Positions 8,536 through 16,705 of a stretch of 30,500 nt of DNA are shown here, one piece after another. A program made the translations under genes and the position numbers. Position 1 is the stretch's first letter. Each line of letters starts with the position of its first letter. Origin of the DNA: Microbacterium sp. (GTDB lineage: Bacteria > Actinomycetota > Actinomycetes > Actinomycetales > Microbacteriaceae); NCBI RefSeq assembly GCF_003248605.1, contig NZ_QFPF01000021.1, positions 1 to 30,500 on the forward strand. Reading direction: 5' to 3'. Under the pieces are notes generated by a model. That model did not search any database. It worked only from the letters and a program-made list of their open reading frames with translations, and was not told where the DNA came from.

Positions 8536-9168
8536 ATGAACACCACACGCAGGACACGACCCTTCGCCGCCCTGGCGCTGAGCCTCACCCTCATCGGCGG
8601 GCTCGCCGGATGCGTCGCGGATCCGGCGGACCCCGGAATGCCGGGGATGCCCGGAATGAGCCAAATCGACCCGACACCCGCCGCCTCGGCGTCCGACGCC
8701 GACATGGCCGACCGGATGTTCGTGATGATGATGATCCCCCACCACGAGCAGGCGATCGAGATGAGCGACTTCATCCTCGACGACCCCGACATCGACGACC
8801 GCGTACGAGATCTCGCGCAACGCATCAAGGATGCGCAGGCACCCGAGATCACGCTGATGCAGAGCTGGCTGGAGGACTGGGGCATGGGCGGGATGCCCGA
8901 CACGGATGACATGCCAGGGATGGGCGACGGGATGGGCGACGGGATGCTGTCGCAGGAGGAGTTGGAGGCACTCGGCGAGGCATCGGGCCCGACCGCCGCC
9001 CGACTCTTCCTCGAGCAGATGATCGCGCATCACGAGGGAGCGATCGACATGGCAGAACAGGAGCTGGAGAACGGCACCGACCCCGACGTGCTCGAGCTCG
9101 CTCGCACGATCGTCGCCACACAGACCGAGGAGATCACCCTCATGCGCGAGATTCTCGCCGACCTTTAG
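8536..9168 (+). CDS. DUF305 domain-containing lipoprotein, Met/His-rich, copper-linked
   Basis: 210 residues. A basic start, hydrophobic stretch and lipobox LAGC with Cys26 mark an exported lipoprotein. The mature part contains two ferritin-like DUF305 halves, each with its His-His signature (MMMIPHHEQAIEMSD and EQMIAHHEGAIDMAEQEL). Methionine-rich stretches follow Cys26 (MPGMPGMPGM) and link the halves (GMGGMPDTDDMPGMGDGMGD), resembling Cu(I)-binding Met motifs. GAGG sits 7 nt upstream of the ATG. Two CsoR-type operators precede it and a third separates it from a copper ATPase, so a role in extracytoplasmic copper binding is likely. That role is inferred from context; DUF305 chemistry is poorly defined. 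Confidence 0.88.
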   Translation: MNTTRRTRPFAALALSLTLIGGLAGCVADPADPGMPGMPGMSQIDPTPAASASDADMADRMFVMMMIPHHEQAIEMSDFILDDPDIDDRVRDLAQRIKDAQAPEITLMQSWLEDWGMGGMPDTDDMPGMGDGMGDGMLSQEELEALGEASGPTAARLFLEQMIAHHEGAIDMAEQELENGTDPDVLELARTIVATQTEEITLMREILADL

Positions 9169-9201
9169 GGAATAGGTCGGGGGTCCAGACCGCTAACCGC
9201 A

Positions 9202-9220
9202 TATACCCCTAGGGGGTATA
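9202..9220. promoter_or_regulatory. CsoR-type copper operator 3
   Basis: TATACCCCTAGGGGGTATA matches the classic CsoR operator more closely than the two upstream copies. It lies 14 bp before the ATPase start and abuts its GAGGAGG ribosome-binding site, so the ATPase probably also has its own copper-controlled promoter. -10-like words (TATACC, TATAAC) are embedded in the palindrome. Confidence 0.8.
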
Positions 9221-9234
9221 ACTCGAGGAGGCGA

Positions 9235-11310
<2,076 letters not shown>

Positions 11311-11315
11311 GGCGA

Positions 11316-11357
11316 GCGCGCGGAGAGCGGACCACCCGAAGGCCGCTCTCCGCGCGC
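11316..11357. terminator. Strong hairpin after copper ATPase, probable terminator
   Basis: A perfect 15-bp inverted repeat (11316-11330 with 11343-11357) and a 12-nt loop begin five bases after the ATPase stop. No T-run follows, as is common for actinobacterial terminators. Confidence 0.65.
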
Positions 11358-11533
11358 AGATCGTCGCCGGCGCTCAGCCCCCCGGTGTTCGCGCCGCGTC
11401 GATCTCCCCGTCCCAGTGAAGCGGCCCCCGCCCCGGACCGGCGTTCCGTTCGTCCGATCCGGAAAAAACGGGCATGCCCGAACTGGTATGAATACATGCA
11501 CATGACGCTGATCGACCGGGGGGCTCAACCGCC

Positions 11534-12442
11534 ATGTCAGATTCACTCGACGGTTCGGGTTCGCACGAGGCCATCGACGACACGCTCGCGACCCTCTCCG
11601 CCGACCTGCGCGCGCTGCGCTTGAAAGCGGGCAACCCCACCCTGTCGGCACTCGCGCACCAGACGGGCATCTCCAAGACGGTGCTGTCGGAGGCGTTCGC
11701 CGGGCGGCGACTGCCCTCTGCGCGCACCGTCGACGGCATCGTCGACGCGTGCGGCGGTGAGTCCGCAGCGTGGGTGGCGCGTCGCGACCGCCTGGCCGCC
11801 GCGCAGAACGGCCGGGCCGCAGCATCCACCCTCGACGCCGCGCCCACGACGGACGCGCCCGTCGGCACGGCCGTCCCCGCCCCCACCCGCGGCCGCGGCC
11901 GCGAGCCACGCCGCGTGCGCCTGAGCGTCGCGATCGCCGCCGCGTTCACCTGCCTGATCCTGGGCGTCGCGGGCACCGTCGGCACCCTCGAACTGCTGCA
12001 GCCGCGCGGGCAGGGGGCGTCGGCCGCGGCGCCGACCGACAGCGCGACGCCCGGAACGCACGGCGCCTCCGCTCCGCGCATCGCGGTGAAGACGGGCTCG
12101 GACCCCGCCTTCACGGAGTGCGTCGACGACGCCGCCGTCGCCGCAGCCGAGACCCGCGCCGAGAACACCCTGCTCGAGATCATCTGGTCGGATGCCTGCC
12201 AGGCAGGCTGGGCGCGCATCACCCGATACGACGGTCTGGCCGCGGGCAACGTCGTCTCGGCGAGCATCTACCGGCAGCTCGCCCCGGGCGCCGACGACCG
12301 TCAGAGCACCTCCGAGCCCGAAGCCCAGGGCGCCTACACGACGCTGCTCGTACGCCCCACCCCGGACACGAAGATCTGCGCGGTCGGCGCGATCACGATC
12401 GACGGCCGCACGATCGACCTCGGCGAACCCATGTGCCTTTAG
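11534..12442 (+). CDS. Membrane-anchored XRE-type HTH protein with extracytoplasmic DUF2690-like domain
   Basis: 302 residues in three parts. Residues about 18-75 form an HTH (LSALAHQTGISKTVLSEAFAGRRLPSARTV). After a Pro/Ala/Arg linker a single membrane helix spans about 128-152. The outer part (about 183-302) has two cysteines (C196, C222) in a pattern like DUF2690: C-x-D-A near its start, then LLEIIWSDACQAGWARI. DUF2690 domains occur on actinobacterial HTH or helix-turn-helix-linked membrane proteins. The topology suggests a one-component sensor that joins an outer domain to a cytoplasmic DNA-binding domain. A G-tract precedes the ATG. Signal and targets are unknown; family assignment of the outer domain is by eye. 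Confidence 0.8.
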   Translation: MSDSLDGSGSHEAIDDTLATLSADLRALRLKAGNPTLSALAHQTGISKTVLSEAFAGRRLPSARTVDGIVDACGGESAAWVARRDRLAAAQNGRAAASTLDAAPTTDAPVGTAVPAPTRGRGREPRRVRLSVAIAAAFTCLILGVAGTVGTLELLQPRGQGASAAAPTDSATPGTHGASAPRIAVKTGSDPAFTECVDDAAVAAAETRAENTLLEIIWSDACQAGWARITRYDGLAAGNVVSASIYRQLAPGADDRQSTSEPEAQGAYTTLLVRPTPDTKICAVGAITIDGRTIDLGEPMCL

Positions 12443-12473
12443 GCCGCGGTTCGGCAACGGGCCCCGGACGCGC

Positions 12474-12479
12474 TACGGT
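12474..12479 (+). promoter_or_regulatory. -10 element of lhgO
   Basis: TACGGT fits the TANNNT consensus and lies 41 bp before the lhgO ATG, leaving room for a short leader that contains the AGAGGGGGA ribosome-binding site. No convincing -35 box was seen. Confidence 0.4.
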
Positions 12480-12520
12480 TTTGCTCGGGCGTCAGGGGGA
12501 CGCCGCAGAGGGGGATCTGC

Positions 12521-13732
12521 ATGTCCGGGGAACGAATCGGAATCATCGGCGGGGGAATCGTCGGCATCGCACTCGCGCGCGAACTCGCGCAGGCGGGCGC
12601 CGGCGAGGTGACGGTGCTCGAGAAGGAGGCGCGGCTCGCCGCGCACCAGACCGGTCACAACTCCGGCGTCGTGCACGCCGGCCTCTACTACAAGCCCGGA
12701 TCGCTCAAGGCGACCCTCTGCGCCGCGGGCCGTGTCTCCATCCGCGAATTCTGCGAGGAGAAGGGCCTGCCCTACCGCGAGGTCGGCAAGCTGGTCGTCG
12801 CCGTCGACGAGAGCGAGCTGGGCGCCCTCGCCGAGATCGAGCGCCGCTCGATCGAGAACAAGGTGCCCGACCTCGTGCGCATCGACGACGTCGAACGCCT
12901 CCGAGAGATCGAGCCGCATGTCGCCGGCGTCGCCGCCGTCCACTCTCCGCACACGGCCGCCGTCGACTACGCGGCCATCACCGAGGCCATGGCGCAGGAC
13001 GTCCGCGCCGCCGGAGGACACATCCTCCTGCACAGCGAGGTCACCGGCATCCATCTCGAGAACGGCACCGTGCGGGTGATCACCCCCTCGGGGGAACACG
13101 TCTTCGACCGGGTCATCGCGTGCTCGGGCCTGCAGTCCGACGTCGTCGCCAGACTCGTCGGCGCCGATCCGTCGCCGAAGATCCTGCCCTTCCGCGGGGA
13201 GTACTGGGAGCTCGCTCCCGAACGCGGCGACCTCGTGCGCGGCATGATCTACCCGGTGCCCGACCCGCGGTTCCCGTTCCTCGGAGTGCACTTCACCCGC
13301 GGCGTCTACGACGACATCCACATCGGCCCCAACGCCGTCCCCGCCCTCGCCCGCGAGGGCTACGGCTGGCTGCGTGTCTCACCGAAGGACACGATCGAGT
13401 CGCTGCGCTGGCCCGGGGCCTGGCCGCTGGCCAAGCAGCACTGGCGCATGGGAGTCGATGAGATCAGCGGATCGCTGATCAAGCCGCTTTACTACCGCAA
13501 GGCGCGGCGCTTCATCCCCGAACTGAGGATGAGCGACCTCACCGCGAAGACCTCCGCGGGCGTGCGCGCGCAGGCCTGGGGGCGAGGCGGCGAGCTGCTC
13601 GATGACTTCGCCGTCGATCAGGTGGGCCCCGTGACCCTTCTGCGCAACGCGCCCTCGCCGGCAGCGACCAGTTCGATCGCCATCGCCCAGTACGTCATCG
13701 AGCACTATCTCGACCCGGCGAAGGTCAGCTGA
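12521..13732 (+). CDS. lhgO: L-2-hydroxyglutarate oxidase
   Basis: 403-residue FAD enzyme of the DAO family. The dinucleotide-binding motif IGIIGGGIVGIALAREL is at the N-terminus, followed by VLEKEARLAAHQTGHNSGVVHAGLYYKPGS, which is diagnostic of LhgO/L2HGDH; the C-terminus contains RAQAWGRGGELLDDF. It oxidises L-2-hydroxyglutarate to 2-oxoglutarate with electrons passed to O2 or the membrane quinone pool, and acts in metabolite repair or lysine/glutarate catabolism. AGAGGGGGA precedes the ATG. It ends overlapping the convergent MarR gene by 8 bp. No glutarate pathway genes lie nearby, so the metabolite-repair role is favoured here. Confidence 0.93.
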   Translation: MSGERIGIIGGGIVGIALARELAQAGAGEVTVLEKEARLAAHQTGHNSGVVHAGLYYKPGSLKATLCAAGRVSIREFCEEKGLPYREVGKLVVAVDESELGALAEIERRSIENKVPDLVRIDDVERLREIEPHVAGVAAVHSPHTAAVDYAAITEAMAQDVRAAGGHILLHSEVTGIHLENGTVRVITPSGEHVFDRVIACSGLQSDVVARLVGADPSPKILPFRGEYWELAPERGDLVRGMIYPVPDPRFPFLGVHFTRGVYDDIHIGPNAVPALAREGYGWLRVSPKDTIESLRWPGAWPLAKQHWRMGVDEISGSLIKPLYYRKARRFIPELRMSDLTAKTSAGVRAQAWGRGGELLDDFAVDQVGPVTLLRNAPSPAATSSIAIAQYVIEHYLDPAKVS

Positions 13733-14207
13733 GCAGCCGCAGCACTCGCGCGAGGGTCGCCTGATCTTCGCGGCTGATGCCCTCCAGGGCGAGGGCCTCG
13801 AGACGCGCCAGTTCGGTCATGGCCGCATCCACCCTCGACTCGCCCTCGGCGGTGATGCGCACGAGGACACCCCGACCATCGAGCGGATTGGGTCTGCGCT
13901 CGACCAGGCCGCGGGTCGACAGCTTGCCCAGGCGGGTCGTCATGGCAGCGCTGCCGATCATCGTCGCCTCGATCAGCTGCGCCGCACTCAGCTCCGTGCC
14001 CGCACGGCGGAGGGCGGCGAGCACGTCGAACTCCCAGACGGCCAGCCCCGCCGAGCCGAACGCCGCGGCACGCAGGCGCGTCAGACGGTGGGAGGCGCGA
14101 CGCAGGCGCGACATGACATCGAGGGGGGTGAGGTCGACCTCGGGCAGCAGCTGCGACCACGCGTCGATGATCAGATCGACCTCGTCGTCACGCGCGCCGG
14201 AACCCAT
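13725..14207 (-). CDS. MarR family transcriptional regulator
   Basis: 160 residues with the MarR winged-helix core: LAVWEFDVLAALRRAG, then the recognition region LSAAQLIEATMIGSAAMTTRLGKLSTRGLVERRPNPLDGRGVLVRIT, where the final part is the wing. Dimerisation helices flank it at both ends. The ATG at 14207 was chosen because TACGGT (14214-14219, minus strand) lies 6 nt upstream, the leaderless-promoter layout; an ATG 19 codons upstream would sit inside an inverted-repeat element. The target is unknown. The PPOX gene upstream on the same strand, or the gene itself, are candidates. Confidence 0.9.
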   Translation of the reverse strand: MGSGARDDEVDLIIDAWSQLLPEVDLTPLDVMSRLRRASHRLTRLRAAAFGSAGLAVWEFDVLAALRRAGTELSAAQLIEATMIGSAAMTTRLGKLSTRGLVERRPNPLDGRGVLVRITAEGESRVDAAMTELARLEALALEGISREDQATLARVLRLLS

Positions 14208-14213
14208 GAATCG

Positions 14214-14219
14214 ACCGTA
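14214..14219 (-). promoter_or_regulatory. -10 element for leaderless marR transcript
   Basis: TACGGT on the minus strand, 6 nt before the ATG at 14207, with no ribosome-binding site between them. This is the typical spacing for an actinobacterial leaderless mRNA. Confidence 0.55.
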
Positions 14220-14240
14220 ACGCGCGATTGCGGCACCGAG

Positions 14241-14311
14241 TGCACGACCTGTCGCCCAATGCACGACCTACACGCGCGAGATTTGTCGTGCGCTCGACGA
14301 CACCTCGTGCA
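14241..14311. repeat. Nested inverted-repeat element
   Basis: Outer arms TGCACGACCTGTCG (14241-14254) and CGACACCTCGTGCA (14298-14311) pair over 12 of 14 positions; inner arms GCACGAC (14261-14267) and GTCGTGC (14285-14291) are perfect. The left half also contains two direct TGCACGACCT copies. It lies between marR and the PPOX gene, both on the minus strand. It could be a dispersed intergenic palindrome, an operator array for MarR, or an RNA structure ending the PPOX transcript. Confidence 0.7.
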
Positions 14312-14333
14312 CTCGACGCCGAGGGTCTCGCGA

Positions 14334-14729
14334 TCAAGGCACGAGGAGACCGGCGGAGGCGAGAAACCGGGCGGGCTCGAGCCGGATCACGACGCGCCGC
14401 GGATTCACACGCGGGGCGCGATACCTCATCGTGTACAGCGCAACGGCATGGGCGACGGCATCCTGCTCCCGCTCGATCACGGCGTGCCCCGCGATGCTCA
14501 GCCAACGCGCCCCCTCGACCTGCGCCACCGTGGCCCGCGGGTCGCGTTCGATGTTGCGCACCTTCTGGTTGCCGTCGCTCGTGATGATGCGCACGACGCC
14601 ATCGGACAGGGTGAAGCCCACCGCCACGGCGTGGATCAGACCCGACGGCGCGATCGTCGACAGCGTCGCGAGATGGCGTTCGGCGGCGAAGGTCTCGCCG
14701 TCCGGGGTCAGGGCACGGAGAGTGGGCAC
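14334..14729 (-). CDS. PPOX class (pyridoxamine 5'-phosphate oxidase-like) F420/FMN-dependent protein
   Basis: 131 residues, a small split beta-barrel protein of the Rv1155-like group: HLATLSTIAPSGLIHAVAVGFTL, VVRIITSDGNQKVRNIERDPRATVAQVEG and WLSIAGHAVIE are the usual strands. Such proteins bind F420 or FMN and reduce unknown substrates. The GTG at 14729 is preferred because TACGGT lies exactly 7 nt upstream (14737-14742, minus strand), giving a leaderless transcript; the GTG at 14738 would add three residues but overlaps that -10. It is divergent from a glycosyltransferase with a 32-bp gap. Confidence 0.82.
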   Translation of the reverse strand: MPTLRALTPDGETFAAERHLATLSTIAPSGLIHAVAVGFTLSDGVVRIITSDGNQKVRNIERDPRATVAQVEGARWLSIAGHAVIEREQDAVAHAVALYTMRYRAPRVNPRRVVIRLEPARFLASAGLLVP

Positions 14730-14736
14730 GTCGCCC

Positions 14737-14755
14737 ACCGTAGCGCGCTTAGAAT
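14737..14755. promoter_or_regulatory. Divergent leaderless promoter pair
   Basis: Minus-strand TACGGT (14737-14742) sits 7 nt before the PPOX GTG at 14729, and plus-strand TAGAAT (14750-14755) sits 6 nt before the glycosyltransferase GTG at 14762. Both genes lack a ribosome-binding site, so both messages should be leaderless. Confidence 0.6.
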
Positions 14756-14761
14756 CACCGG

Positions 14762-15427
14762 GTGCCTGCCGCGACCGTCGTCCTCCCCTGGCGCCCGGCG
14801 TCCTCGCGCATCGCGGCCTTCGAGTCCGTGATCGCCTGGTACGCGCGCCAACTGCCCGAACTGCGGGTGCTCACCCTCGACTCCCCCGACCCCGTCTTCA
14901 ACCTGGCGCTGTGCCGCAATCTGGCGGTCGCGGCTCAGGCCGACCCCGACGACGTGGTCGTGCTCGGCGACGCCGACACCCTCCCCGAACCCGAGCCGCT
15001 CCGCCAAGCCATCGCCGCCGCGCGCACGTCGGGACTCGTGCACCTGCCCTACACCGCGTACCACTGGCTGGGCGCCGCGGGATCGGCGCAGTTCGCCGCC
15101 GGCGTCGCGCCCGAGCGGTGCGACCACGAGCTCGTGCGCGGGGCCTGCTCGGGCGTCTACGTCACGACCCGCCGCACGTGGGAGCGCCACGGCGGGCAGG
15201 ATCCCCGCTTCCGCGGCTGGGGCTACGAGGACGCCGCCTGGAACCTCGCCCACACCACGATCCTCGGCGCTGCGCCGCAGCGGCACGAGGGACGCGTCTA
15301 CGCCCTCCACCACGTCGCCGAGACCCGCGCCGGCACCCTGTTCGACGCCAACGCGGCGCTGATGCGACGCTACGAGGCGGCGTCGGGGGATGCCGCCGCG
15401 ATGGCCTCGCTCGTCAGCGAGCGGTAG
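14762..15427 (+). CDS. Glycosyltransferase with galactosyltransferase-type C-terminus (GT-A fold)
   Basis: 221 residues. VVLPWRPASSR opens a GT-A Rossmann-like domain, VVVLGDADTLPEPEPL carries the metal-binding DxD (DAD), and DPRFRGWGYEDAAWN is the C-terminal motif of galactosyltransferase-type GT2/GT27-like enzymes (acceptor-side ED). No membrane segment is present, so it acts at the cytoplasmic face. The GTG start follows a TAGAAT -10 by 6 nt. It overlaps the convergent downstream glycosyltransferase gene by 58 bp. With its neighbours it probably builds a cell-surface glycan; the donor and acceptor are unknown. Confidence 0.83.
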   Translation: MPAATVVLPWRPASSRIAAFESVIAWYARQLPELRVLTLDSPDPVFNLALCRNLAVAAQADPDDVVVLGDADTLPEPEPLRQAIAAARTSGLVHLPYTAYHWLGAAGSAQFAAGVAPERCDHELVRGACSGVYVTTRRTWERHGGQDPRFRGWGYEDAAWNLAHTTILGAAPQRHEGRVYALHHVAETRAGTLFDANAALMRRYEAASGDAAAMASLVSER

Positions 15428-16692
15428 GCGCGCTCGGGCCCGGGCACATCGCGCTGATCGGCGGCGATGGCCGACAGCATCCGCGTATCGATACCCTCGC
15501 GCGTCAGCAGCGCGTCGATCGCGGCGGTGAGCTGCGCGACGGTGGCGCTGTTGGGGGCGAGGGCGACCCCCACCCCCGTGCGCTCGATCGCGGCGGCACC
15601 GGCGAACTGATCGGTCGAGAAGGGCAGGACGAGCAGCGGCACACCCGCCCCGAGCGCCTCGGTGACCGAGTTGTTGCCGCCGTGCGTCACGGCCGCCGCG
15701 GCCGCACCGAGCAGGCGCACCTGCGGCAGGTACGCGCGCACGAGCCAGTCCGCGGGCACGGGTCCGACGTCCGACGGCGCGGTCGATCCCGTCGCGACGG
15801 CGGCGCGCACGCCGAGGCCGCGCAGCGCGTCGCAGACGCGGCGCAGCACATCGCCGCGCACCGAGAGGAAGCTGCCGAAGCTGACGTAGACGAACGGCTC
15901 GCCCGCGGCCAGCCACCCGTCGACGTCGGCATCGGCGGGCTCCTCGCGCCTGGTCGAGCCGAGGAACTCGGCACCCGCCGCGGTGGATGCCGGGGCCAGC
16001 TCCCGCGGATAGTTGTAGAGCACCCGCGGCCCATGCTCGGCGAACGCCGACGGCGACCCGGCGGCCCGGGGGTCGAGGGCCGTCGCCGTGCGGTTCCATT
16101 CGGCCGTGAAGTTCGCCGACACCCGTTCGCAGACCGCGCGCAGCGCCGCGAGCTCATCGGGGCGCGGCGCGAACGCGGCGGGCCACGCGGGCGGGTATCC
16201 GTACAGCTCATCTCCCACCGGCAGCGCGCTCGGATGCCCGAGCACGACGTCGGCGTAATCGTGCCCGGCGACGTCGAGCGCGAGGCGGGCACTGAAGGCG
16301 AGGTGGTCGATCAGGATGCTGTCGGGTCGCACGTCGTCGATGATCCGCAGCGTCGCCCGGCCCGCCGTCACGGGGTCCCACATGAGGTCGGTCAGGCGCT
16401 CGTTCGCCTGATAGAGCAGCGTCGGCACCATCCCCTCGCGGGTCGCATCGAAGAATCCGCGCAGCGAGTCCGCCTCCTCATCGGGCTGATCGTCAGCGCG
16501 GATGACGCCGGGGTTGGATCCGCGGCCCAGCTGCAGGTGCACCCGCTCGAACCCGAACGAGGCGACGATCGCATCCGTCGAGGGGCCGGTCGCGACGACG
16601 ACCCGCTCGCCGCGCTCCCGCCACGCCGTTGCGAGGGTGACCAGCGGCAGCAGGTGCGATGCGTAATCGGGGCTGATGACCAGAAGAGTCAC
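15370..16692 (-). CDS. GT1/MGT-type glycosyltransferase (GT-B fold)
   Basis: 440 residues. The N-terminal domain starts VTLLVISPDYASHLLPLVTLATAWRERG (acceptor domain, with His in the usual place for GT1 enzymes). The C-terminal nucleotide-sugar domain shows FVYVSFGSFLSVRGD and THGGNNSVTEALGAGVPLLVLPFSTDQFAGA, a variant of the GT1 donor-binding motif. Members include macrolide and sterol/lipid glycosyltransferases. The GTG at 16692 has AAGGAGG 7 nt upstream; the frame extends 72 codons further but into the upstream gene. It follows the HEAT-GT4 gene by 13 bp on the same strand, so the two are probably an operon. Its last 58 bp overlap the convergent gene. Confidence 0.88.
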   Translation of the reverse strand: MTLLVISPDYASHLLPLVTLATAWRERGERVVVATGPSTDAIVASFGFERVHLQLGRGSNPGVIRADDQPDEEADSLRGFFDATREGMVPTLLYQANERLTDLMWDPVTAGRATLRIIDDVRPDSILIDHLAFSARLALDVAGHDYADVVLGHPSALPVGDELYGYPPAWPAAFAPRPDELAALRAVCERVSANFTAEWNRTATALDPRAAGSPSAFAEHGPRVLYNYPRELAPASTAAGAEFLGSTRREEPADADVDGWLAAGEPFVYVSFGSFLSVRGDVLRRVCDALRGLGVRAAVATGSTAPSDVGPVPADWLVRAYLPQVRLLGAAAAAVTHGGNNSVTEALGAGVPLLVLPFSTDQFAGAAAIERTGVGVALAPNSATVAQLTAAIDALLTREGIDTRMLSAIAADQRDVPGPERAYRSLTSEAIAAASPDAAS

Positions 16693-16705
16693 CGTCTCGC
16701 CTCCT

